DNA of 64,000 bases, taken from NCBI GenBank assembly GCA_016165875.1, contig JABBOT010000080.1, forward strand, positions 35,664,364 to 35,728,363. Reading direction: 5' to 3'. Both the position numbers and the translations under genes were made by a program. Below are positions 25,301-37,300 of this stretch, one piece after another. A model generated the notes under the pieces. It was not told the DNA's origin. It saw only the letters and a program-made list of their open reading frames with translations, and did not search any database. Within the stretch, counting starts at the first letter, position 1. The number at the start of each line of letters is the position of its first letter. This stretch comes from Acanthopleura granulata. Its lineage: Eukaryota; Mollusca; Polyplacophora; Chitonida; Chitonidae.

Positions 25301-28300
25301 TTCAATTTCTTTATTTCCCCAAAAGCAGAGAAAGAAAATACACATTAAGATAATGGCATAATTGTAGTAACTCTGAAATAAAAAAGCAGGCCTGAACAGA
25401 AACACCAAGTGGTTTATATTTGCCCTCATTTGAAGGCATTGGTTTGTATATATAAGCGGGCGGAGACCGAGAGCACCCCATCCTCTTATTAAAGTCAGTT
25501 TGTGGAACGGGCGATATAGATGAAGGTGCGGCGCTATATTTTGATACAAAAAAGGACATCAGACCGCTTTTTAAAGATATGTTAATATGAAACTCCGCAC
25601 AATGTATGGAGCATACCAGAACTTGTCAGCTAAGTGAAGAGTAAGTTAATTATTGATAAGGTTTAACTACAAAATCTGAAGCCGAGTAAACAGGAGGCCA
25701 ATACGCCTAGGTCTTATTACTAATCTGGCAATTAATCGATATTTACCAACACATTTATAACCACACCAAAGGTAATGCGGGTCAAAATGGAATCTACTTT
25801 TCATTCCTGCATTTACGATGACGTTCTATAGGCAATCTGCTAACGTATTACTCATACAGTGCAAGAGAACAAGATATACTTCAAGTCAAGTTCTACTTTC
25901 TTCTGAAATGTGACACTACGCATGTGACCATATTCGATTATTTTAGTTGAACCGAGTTTATTTTAGATTATTTTAGGCGAACCGAGTGACCTTCCTGTAA
26001 AATACCTGATGCCAGACAAGAAGATTCTGATTCCTCCAGGGGGTCAGCTGGTGCATTGTTTGGCCGGCCACACCCAGATCGTGACGTGTATGGATATGAC
26101 GTCAGATGGACGTTATGTAGCTACAGGTAGGTGGAAGTGTTAGTAAATTCATATCCTGCATGGATATAACGTCAAATTGACGTCATGTGGCTACAGGCAG
26201 GTTCGAGTGTCAGCATATCGTGTATGGATATGACGTCAGATAGACGTTAACTGCGGCTGTCGGTAGATTCGAAGCGGGTATGGATATAACGTCAGAAGGA
26301 CACTATGTGGCCACAGGTAGGTATGGGCGTCTGAGGATAAATGGCGTGTATAGATATGACGTCAGATGGGCGTTGTGTGGCTACAGGTAGATGGAGGTGT
26401 CAGGGGATATATGGCGTATATGGATGGACGTTATGTGGCTTCAGGTATGTGCGGGGGTCAGTAGATCCACATCGTATATGGATATGATGTCAGACGGACG
26501 ATATGTGTCTACAGGTAGGTGCAGGCATGTTGAATAGACCTTTAGCGTATATGGATGTCACGTCAGATAGACGCTGATTGATGGTAGGTACCTGGAAGCC
26601 AGTAAAATGTATGGCGTGTATGAAAATGACACCAGATGGACCTTCACAGGAAGTTAGACGAATAAATCACATTGGGGAAACAAGGCAGAATCGCCTATGA
26701 CAGGGAATATGAGATCTGGCTACTCTGTGTGAACTATTGACAAAATATACATCTGTAGTGTACTAAATGTGTGCGCAAAAATATAGAGCTCTGAAAAGGG
26801 CGTTCCGGTAGTCTCAAATGCAGCTCGCTGAAGATCACATATTCCACCAATAATGTATGTCCAGTGAGCTATGCCTTTTGAGTAAGGTTTTACAGGTGGA
26901 AATGCTGGTCAGTTACTTGCCAGTAATCAGTGGTTTTCTCGATATATAAAATGACGGCATTTATATTAAGTGAAAACGCAAAACTATGAGAACGGCGTTA
27001 AAACACCAATCACATCAGTCAATCAAATCGTTATCAAATTTACAATAATCGGTAGAGTTGATGACTTTCTCTCTCTTCCACCACGCATGTTCACAGCGTC
27101 TCACGACGAATCAGTCCGCGTGTGGAACGCGAATAAAGGCACACTACATATGTTGGCGGAGGAGGTTGTACATTTCCCCGAACACCTGTTCATCTGTTCT
27201 GGGGACCGCGTCATCGCCGTGAACAGCGACTTGGCCATCCTGGGACTCCACATTAACACGGGACAGGTTCTCTTCACTGTGGACAACTACGGAAACGCCT
27301 CCCAGGAGAATCTCGTGGCCTGCGGATATCTGCGAGACAGATTGGTTGTACCATGTGACCAGTCCCTCCATGTATTCAGGGCCGAGACTGGGGAGAAAAT
27401 CCTACAGATTGACAACCAGGTTATGGGGGACGAGAAGTTTCAGTGCTTTGACCCAATATCAGGTAGCCTCCCATTCAATTTTGTGTGTGGTATGTAGCCT
27501 ACACAGCATTTCCCGAAAATGTCATAATTTCCATATTCCCAAGAGATAGTATTTTTTCTAGCCTTAGATCAAAACTGGATGGAGCGTTTTTAAGCTTAGT
27601 TTTTGTACTTGAGGCATTTTGCAATCGATCTAACCTGTCTAGATTTAATATTACGTGTATGAAACATGAATTCGTCTGTGCACTTCCTTATCGGAAATTT
27701 GACAATACGTCGCAATATTCCCGAAGGAAGAAAAGAATACAAATAACCTAATGGGAAAGCCTTTTAATTTATACCAGCCCTGTGGTTCGTAGTGGAAGCT
27801 GTTTTGATCCACACCTTATCACATGCATTGATCCCATGCAGGCCAAGCAATGTGTTGCTACATGAAGGCCAAGCAATGTGTTGCTACATGGAAAATGAAA
27901 ACGCTGCATCTGAGACTGTCAAAGGAATATTACAGTACTACGTAGGCCCATACGAAGTAATTGTGCGAAACATTGGTTTTTACCTTTTGCTGAATGCAAA
28001 GTCCACTGCTTGATTGGAGAATTATGAAGTTTACCTTATTTTCATTGTTTATCGTAGACCGACTTCTCAGATATTTATTATGAAAAGCAGAATCTTCCAG
28101 GCACTGACATTATATATCCTCTACCACGTGGCCAAAGCATGACCATAAACTCCCTTCAGATGTGTGATGTTGGTTAAAAGTAGTTTTGATGAAACAAAAT
28201 GTGCATCCAGATTTTAAAGTAATAGTTTCAGAGGTTTACTCCATTTCGTTTCAGAGCTGTCATGAATTACAATCAATTCTCTCCTTTTCAGCTCAGGGTC

Positions 28301-31300
28301 ATTTAGTTGCTGTGGCAACATACGGATCTCCAGTCCTGCGCGTGGCTGACATCGAGTCGGGGGAGTTTCTCCACAACCGGGACATGCTTGACCCGATGGA
28401 TCCCACAGACCAGGAGAATGTGTGTATATACGCCTTAGCAATATCTCCCGATCAGGCTACGATTGTGTTCACCAGTTCGATGGAGAATGACATCTACATC
28501 TGTGACCTGGTTTCGTTAAACACACTCAGGGTTATTGGGGGTAAGTGTAGAAGTCCCGAACAAAGTGTGGACGAATTGACACTGCCAAAACTCAGCATTA
28601 GTCCAGATTTTTGGCACACTCTTATCCTCTCTCTCATCGGGCCGCAACTCGAGTTGGTTAAAATTACATGGTTTCTCTTCTCACAAGGACGATTAGCATT
28701 CTATTCATTTCATAACCCTATTATCGCATTGGTTCTTGAGCTTTAAGATGTTAAATTTATGTGCAAAAACATATCCTAGTGAGGAATTGAGAGTCAGAAT
28801 AAAGTATTCATACAACTTGCTTTCCATGCCAAACCACTAATGTCAGAAATTTAAGCCAGCCTGACAAAACAGACGTCTAACGCTGGTGGCATATAACTTA
28901 GTAACAATTTTCAAAGTCGCTCTGACCATGCAGCCTTTAACAAAGCAATGACAGACACAGCTCTGCTGGTTTAAATGTTTTGGTCACACCTCAACATCAC
29001 AAGATCTTCACCCACCTTGTATTCTATACCGCAACACTAACATTTGATAAGGATACATATCCCTCTTGTATTCATGGAATCATAACCTACTACAAAGACG
29101 CGAATCTTCCCTCAGTAATCTGCCACAAGGATACGCATTCTTCACGTATGTATACAACAATTATCTTTTACAAGGACTCATTATCTTCAAATATACGTTC
29201 AACACTAACCTATCACATGGACTGGTGCTCACTGCCTACATCTGCGTTCATCACTTATATTTCAGAAGGACGCATTCCTCACAAATAAGTGCAGCACTTA
29301 CCTTTCATAAGGACATAAACTCATTCCGTAAAATCTATATATGTGAATGAGTTACGGATGTTTCACCCCTCAAATCATTTGAAATGTACATGAATTTATT
29401 GTTTCAGGGCGAAATACGGATCTTTTCCAAAAGTTCAACTTCACAGTCGATGGCAGAATATTATATTTTCCAAACGGCTCCATGTTAACATGTGTGAATC
29501 TCGTCAGTGGTAAACTAAAAGACAGACTTGTTCATCCGTGTAAAGTGACCGATATCATCTCGCGAGACTTGAAGACAGTCGCGTCGGTATCCAGTGACAA
29601 CGCGGTGAGGGTCTGGAATCTCATTAAGGACAACAGTGACATTTTCAGCGACGACACAACAGAAGATCTGGATATTCCGAACACCGGGAAGAGAGTTAAA
29701 GAGCTCACGTTCCTTTCCGTGAAGGCAGACAGCGGAGAAGAAACACGAGTGATTCAGGAGTTTATGTTCAGGTACTTGTAACTGCAACTTGTTCTGTGAG
29801 AATCCCCAAGAGTGTTCTTATTTGTTTTCTTGATGTTCTTGTTGCTAGGGTTACTGTTTGTGTTGTTCTTGATTGTGGGTGCAATTTGGCAATGCGCACG
29901 CGTCATAGCTGGTAACCCCTATGTGTCATTTTCTAATATTTCCAGTAGAAAAGGGATCATGTTTTCGGACGTTTTGAAGAAAACCTAGGTCTTGATATAT
30001 TAACATGTAATTTTCCCAAGAACCAAGGGCCACAGACTAACATGGGCAATTTACCTTGAAAGTCACGTCAGTGTCGCATGTTGGGGAATTAAGTCAGTCA
30101 GCAATTTACCAAAGGTCAGTGGCTAACCCCTGGCACTCCTCTTAACCTCGCCCATAAAACTGATATGTATTGTATTGCCAGAAAATCTCGCTCAAGGCCT
30201 TAAACAACTGTCTTTCTTTTTCTCAAAACGTAGCTAGGGTTCAGCCAGTATCATTTAGACAAGATATTATCAAATACCTACTTCTGGTTTTGTTGATTAG
30301 TTGTAAATTGTGTGTATTACCGTCGTACTTTTTGTCGTGTTGCTTTGAAAGTTGTGGTTGTCTTTACCCACATGTACGTTAGAAGAGACCTGCTTTACTA
30401 CGTCATTATGCCATGGATTAATTGTACTTTTAGATAAAACACTTGGCTTGCAGATTCTATTCAGGGCACATTTATAAGAACTCTACGATATTCATGATAT
30501 CAGATGAATGTATTATATGTGTACATAGTCACGGATTCCATTAAATATATTTTTTTATATTTTTCAGACAAATCCTACAGCTTCCCAATTTCCGATATGT
30601 CCTGGTGCAGTCAGAGGACGTTAATTATGAAAATCTCCAAGTCTATGACGTCATTAAGAGGCGCCCTGTTCGCAATGCCAGGTTATTGTCGGTAGGCAGA
30701 AAAAGAAAACATGCTCATTTTCTCTTCATTGGCAACACAATTTTAACATCTTGTCTAGTTAAGCTAAGCTAAGAGACTTGTACAGCAATAATAGATTCAG
30801 TTTGCGGAGGAAGGCAACGAATATGAAACTTCATTTGGTGTGCTGTGTGCCATTAATTGCAGATGTAGAGCTAAGCAAACAAGTAAGGAACCAGTCAAAT
30901 CGAATCGCTGGGCAGCCAATGTATAGGTTATAAATGGCGTTATTAAGCTTACTGATTAAGCCATTCCAAATGAAATTAGTTGTAGAGACTTACATTTTCA
31001 CTGGCCCGTAAGTAAGTAGTTATTAGATATTATTGTGTTAAAGTGATAAAGTGGCTGCTTGAGAATGGCAAGATATTGCAATGTCCCACCATCCCAAACG
31101 GTGACATTCCGGGTATAGTCAATTGTACCGACTCCCAGTAAAGGGTACATTTCTGGATTAGTAAAGGGTACATTCCTGGATTATAATGGGTTACTTAAAT
31201 GTGTTCCAACCGAATGGATTAAACTCATAAACAATGAAAATTATTACCCCCATTGCCTTTCTTTCCCCTGTATTCGTAGATTCTTGGCGAAGCAGAGACA

Positions 31301-34300
31301 AGGTACAAAGATTTTCTGTGACCTATTAAGTAACGATTCGCAGCTTAATATAAAAATCCGCGAAAAATGGGAGAAGTCCTTAAATCTGCAGAGAGAAACA
31401 AAGTAGAAAATGTTTTCAAATCTAGATATGAGTCCGCTCAATGTACGAAGTTGAGAGATTTTCAGTATAAAATTTTAAACAGGATAACACCAACAATATC
31501 TTTTCTCCATAAAATAGGACAGAGAACGGACGAAATATGTGTTTATTGCAGACTGGAGAAGGATACAAGAGAGCACACATTCATTGAATATCCCGAATCA
31601 CAAAAGCTTGGACCAAAATGAATCTAAAGTATCTGATAAAATATACAGCGAACCATTACAAACTTGAAAAATATATATTTGATATGACTGAAAAACAGGA
31701 TGAATTTCAAAAATGACGGGAAAGCTTTGACATTTTATCCTCAGAAATATTATAAGCGTGAAGATTTCATAGGTTTATTAGCCCATACATCATCAATCTT
31801 TGATAGAATGTCATATGTTATAGGGATGGTTTTGTGTGGGATACTCAATGATCCTTAGTATTGTGGAAGAAGGTCTGCCAGCAATCTGCGGATGGTTGTG
31901 GCTTTCGTCGAGCTCAGTTTCCTCCCATCGTAATGCTGGCCGCAGTCGTATAAGTGAAATATTCTTGAGTACGGCATGAAACACCAATCAGATAAATAAA
32001 TAAATAAATATTATATTATAGGGTGCACACTTGAATTCATGCAGTTCACTGCAAATTGTACTCTTTCTTTTTCTTATTTGCTTAGTTCAGTAGTCCCTTT
32101 TTTTCTTCTGTTCACTCATCATTTGCTCCTTATGCATCCGAGAACACCGTTTCGGCTCGTTGTTACCTCAGCTAATACCATAAAGTATTGCAGTCTGACA
32201 TCAAGCACCGACTGTTCCTCTGACTTTCAGGACGCGGCTCTGACGGCGTGTGACGTCACTCTTGTAGACACTACGTCAGTTGTCCTGACGACGGGCTCGC
32301 GCAGAGCTTACCTGGTAGATCTGACCACAATGACGATAACACGGAAGCTCCAGGGTACCATGTCTCAGTATGGTTCGGACATGGTCGTCAGAAAGAAAGA
32401 AAAAGGTGTGTAGTTTCATTTACTGTGCAGTTAGCACATTTATGTATGATCAGAAATGAGAAAATTTTAACAAAACAGTTTGATGAACAGTCTTTCATAA
32501 CAGGTGCTGTAGAATGCATAGAAGTGAAGACGTCGAATATATCTAAATTTGTGATTCACCTTTCGGATTTTCATTTTAATATTAAGAATTGTCCTAAAAC
32601 TTCATGACGGAAATGAAAATTAGCAATCAAGTGCAAATCTAAGTCCAGGATTAATACCACAAGTTATGATTAAGTCTGTCTTACGTCTAAGGCATCTTCG
32701 TTATCGTGGGGCCAGACTCTCGCAAACGCATGTAGCCAGACACCATCGTTGATGTGGATCGCCACGGTATGACTGAAATATTGCCGAAGTGGCGTTGAGC
32801 AATAATCATTTATCCATTCATTCATTCATTCGTTGCATGAATGTTTAACCCCAAACAAACAAGGAACCTCAAGAATCGTAAATCGATAGGCTTACGTGGC
32901 TTTTAGCTCGCAGCCCAGGTAAAGTCGCAAAGCCAATGCGAATGCTGGTAATGTTACATTTCCTGTATGTTTTATGTCGTTCTCCAGAAGCCTTTACGTT
33001 TACAAGAGGACGCAGCCATATTAAGGTGTACAATCTACAGACTGGTCTAACGATAGCCGTAATCAGATCACCGGTTACCAACAAGCTTTCCGCCATGATG
33101 GTGCGTATTTCTCCCAAGAAATAAAAAGCTGGATCAGAATAAAAGCTCCTTATTTATTTCTGTTTTACGACAACGCTAATGTCGATCAATTTGGACTTAA
33201 GATTATCTACCATGTAAAACAAGTGATTTATTTTTACCATGGAAGAGAAATACAGCTCATTCACGTGCTTGCAGAATTCTGACATTACTTATTCACGTAA
33301 TGCCAGAATTTGGCTAGTCATTGAAAACGCGGAGTGATATTGTTCCGAGACAAACTGTCTCACTAACTCACAACTTGTTCGATTGTACCTCCTTGTGAGT
33401 TCGAGATAAACTGCACGTTTATCCAATAAGGCCACGTCCGTATACGTTTTATAAAAGACAGAGAGTAAAATCGAGAACAGGGAATGGTCACACGTAAATT
33501 GGTGAAATATGAGGTATATTGATCTGTACCCAATCATCTTCTTTGGATAACTGGTGTGGAAACGATAACCACTTTTTATTAACACAGTGAATTATGTTTG
33601 CAATGCCCACATTTCTTTAAGTTTAAATTAGACAAGTTTGAAAGTTTCATTTTTCGGGAGAAAACTAATTCTTGATTATGTTTATGAACCCTTTGTACAC
33701 AAAGTTCATCAATGAGTCAATGAGTCAATCAATCAGTCAGTCTGGTATGTTTGGCTTCCTCAGAAGAGTCCGAATGAGCAACTGGTGGCCGTGAGCACGG
33801 AGTTTCCGGGGCCTATGTTACTGTTCAGTGCTAGGGACAGGGTGCTAAGGCACATCCTGGGTCCTCAGGAGCTCCGATGTTACGCCTCTCTACACAACGC
33901 TTTCTTTACCAAGTGTGGCGCCTTTCTCATGATGAACGTCGCCGCCGTACCACCCGGTATCGGCGGATCCGAGTCCTATTACGTGGCCGTCTCCACTAAA
34001 ACAGGTGAAGTACACCTAGGGAAAGAAAAGCTACACTGTTCAATTGTATGTATATATGTACATGTATATAACAAACAAATAAATCATTCAGATGAATTTT
34101 CTTGGTGCATCACCGCCATTTATTATTTAAGATCTGTTCCGATTAAATCCGAAACTGTGTCCTTTCAGGTTGTGCAGTGTAGTCAAATGAATTTTTGAGA
34201 ATTATGACTTCTTCACAGATTGAGAAAATTGACTGAATTTCGTAATCTCATATAAATCAGATTTGTACGGAAGCAGGATGTTCTGATTATGTCCCTTGAA

Positions 34301-37300
34301 ACACAACATGATGTGTTATACAATGTGTTGACTGTGAGAGAAATACATGTAAATTTATATTTAACTTTAAATTTACATCGACCAACCACTAGTCATGTCA
34401 TTTATCTTTGATATGGCGTCCCAGCAGGGAAAAATTATTGCATTCATTTTTTTCGATTCTGAGACCAGCCTACAAAGCGTTGCTGTCTACCCTACGAATT
34501 ATCGGGCTTGTATTACAACTCAAGTGAAAGGTGACATTGCCTGGGACTGATATTTTGGCAACACTGGTTAACCTGGTCAAAGGTTAACCGTTTAACGTGA
34601 GTGAAATGCTTTTTAATGGCCACATTGCATTTGACCCAAACCCGTCACCCGGACGTAGATCAGACAGTAGGTTTGAACAAAGGTCAAGTGAAATGACCGT
34701 TCGCCGCCCGTCCCTTCCTCATCGCCGGCAGATATACATCTCCCGGGCTAACCGGTGTCAGTTCATGGGCTTAGACATCAATTTTTGCTGTACCAGTGAA
34801 GATTAATCTATTGATTACGGGTCCAGGACACAGTAGAATTAAGGCAATTTGTCATCTGCCGTTTCTTCCTCCCCCCTTTCCCAAGAACCGTTACGTATCA
34901 TCGATCGATGTAATGGAACTCGTCTACCGTCGAGTGTGGTCGTGCTTTCGTCTACTGCCCCCTACTCACCCTAATCACCACAGATAAACAAAGTTCGAAG
35001 TGCGTGAGAACATCAATACGTATTATGCATCTGCCTGTTATTTCCCTTTTATGATTATATCATTTGATGAACATGACGTCTGACCAGTATGTTGGGGTCT
35101 CGGCGGTGTTTTAGTCTGAACCTCACTTTCGACAAAGCCGATCGGCCCATGGCGAATAAAAACGTTGGTGACATATACCTCAGGCCGATGGTTGGCACTT
35201 CCTTCTGGGCGCTTTCCACATACATCTCGCCGCCGCCTTATATGAAAGGTGTAAAACACTTGAACACCGTGGAATTTCAATAATTAAATAGTGTAGACTT
35301 TGCCAGTACCTTGCAAGGTCGGGATTGGAGAGGGGGCCTCAGAGATCCATCACACATACACCTAACCTCCATCGTATGTGTAAAATTTTTGGAATACCAC
35401 ATTAAAAATCAAATAAATAAGGAAAGAAATATCGTACTGGATGATTTCGTATTTCACTTTCTGTTTCATTGCTTTGTCATCAGGGAAAGTTGAACATCAC
35501 TTGATTGATCGACGAGACTATAACAACTACCTTAATGACCTGTCTGACTGCCGGGTGTCTGTGGGGGCGGGGTGTCACTTGAGGGAGATGTTAGTTCTGG
35601 TGGGGTCTGAAGACGGGGTGATACGCCTCTGGGAACTCAGTACAGGTGAGCTAGCAACATATACTCGCATGAAGTTTTCGTATTGCCAGGCCCTTCTCTC
35701 CAGCTCAAACTGAACCATAGTCCCATACATATATTTGTAAGCCTAACAGTTATATTTTTCAACAACACACTAGAGATCACTATGGCGAAGAGCTCAAATT
35801 CTCAGACCTCCTTGTCTGGCCATAATAGTGTAGCACAGTCCATTCTTATATCGTCACGCTCATGTGAATTTCAATCCATATTTTCTAGTGCGGCTACACT
35901 CATTGCCATGCGTTTCTTAAATGTTCCTGTAAAACTCTACTCTTATTTTGCAGGAGTAGCCTACCATGCCGTTTAATGTGTTTATTTCATTAACTCCTGT
36001 AAATTCTAGCGCGGTGTTTTTAGCGGTACCTTGTTTCTGTAGATCTCAACCCCTGTTGTTCAGGGTACTGTACCCTTTGCTATGCGTATCTTGTCTTCAT
36101 TGGGATGGCATACCACATCTCGTTTTCTGTGCATGTCTTAAATGTTAATTCATGCAAATCTCAACCAGGGTATTCTGCAGTTTCCGAACACTTCATTTAT
36201 TTTATGTGTCTAAAATGTTCATGGATATCCTATCCCATTCTTCCCTGTCGAAACCATACACTTTACTTTATTCGTATTTCACATCTCCTGTCATCGTCAA
36301 TCCCTCTTTTCTACACGGTGTCCCTCTGCTCTGTATTTGTTCCTGAAAATCTCACCCCATGTTTTCTGCTGTCATCGATGCCGTTTATCGATCTCTGATG
36401 TAACTTCCTTCGCTTCGCGCCAAATGGCGTTACACCGCTGCCGGGTCTCGTAAATGGAACTATACCTGTACGAATGTGAACGGCACTCGTTCCCTGCCAA
36501 AGCGGCATCTTTATTTCCTGTTGCGTCATTTCAATTCTGCAGATCTAACTTTTAATGGTTTCAAAATTGCTCACTGTAAATGAACTTGCGCTTCCTTCCT
36601 GTTCCTTTTTCTACATAACCAAGCATTGCCACTGTGTACTTATTCTGCCCAGTGTCACTCTAAATTCCCCATCGCTGGTCAACATGACCCACGCGATTTA
36701 GACCGAATCTTTTGTACAATTTACAGTTTTGTAACTGTATCTTATTTCCGTAAACCTGAAGAAATGTGTGTGCAGAGGATATGAACACATTTAATTTAAG
36801 CATGAAATACACTTATGTGCTTCGTGTTAATGGGGAACAAGATGTACATGTTGCGGATTTAATGTGATTTACATGTTTACACCATCATTAAATAACCTTT
36901 CTAGTGTTTCTCAATACATATCTTATGGCATTAGCCATTCATTATCATTTTTTCTGTCAGATTTTAGCTGTACCAGTCTGTGTTATGCCAGGGCCTTGCT
37001 GTTACTTTTTCAGTTCTGCTTTTGGGGATTCTTTTTTGGTCGCGTTGTGTTGAGTGCATATTTTGAAATGGGTGTCTCTGTGGCCTCTCAGGAATGCGGT
37101 TTCTGTAAGTTCAAGTCCAGCTCTCTCTGTCTTCCTCTCCGGGTGCACGTGGAAAGGTCCGCCAGGAACCTGCGGATGGTCGTGGGTTTCCTCCGGACTG
37201 TCCCCGGTTTATACCTTCCATAATGCTTGCCGCCGTCGAATAGGCAAAATATTCTTGAGGAGGGCGTAAGACACCAATCAAATAGATAAACAAATACATC

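Noticed and set aside
28980..29288. 102-codon open frame as a small gene
   Set aside because: It is explained by a degenerate 45-47 bp tandem repeat lying between two WD40 exons, with no domain and no splice partner.
36864..37223. 119-codon open frame as a gene
   Set aside because: Its second half is a SINE family A copy and the first half has no recognisable protein signal.
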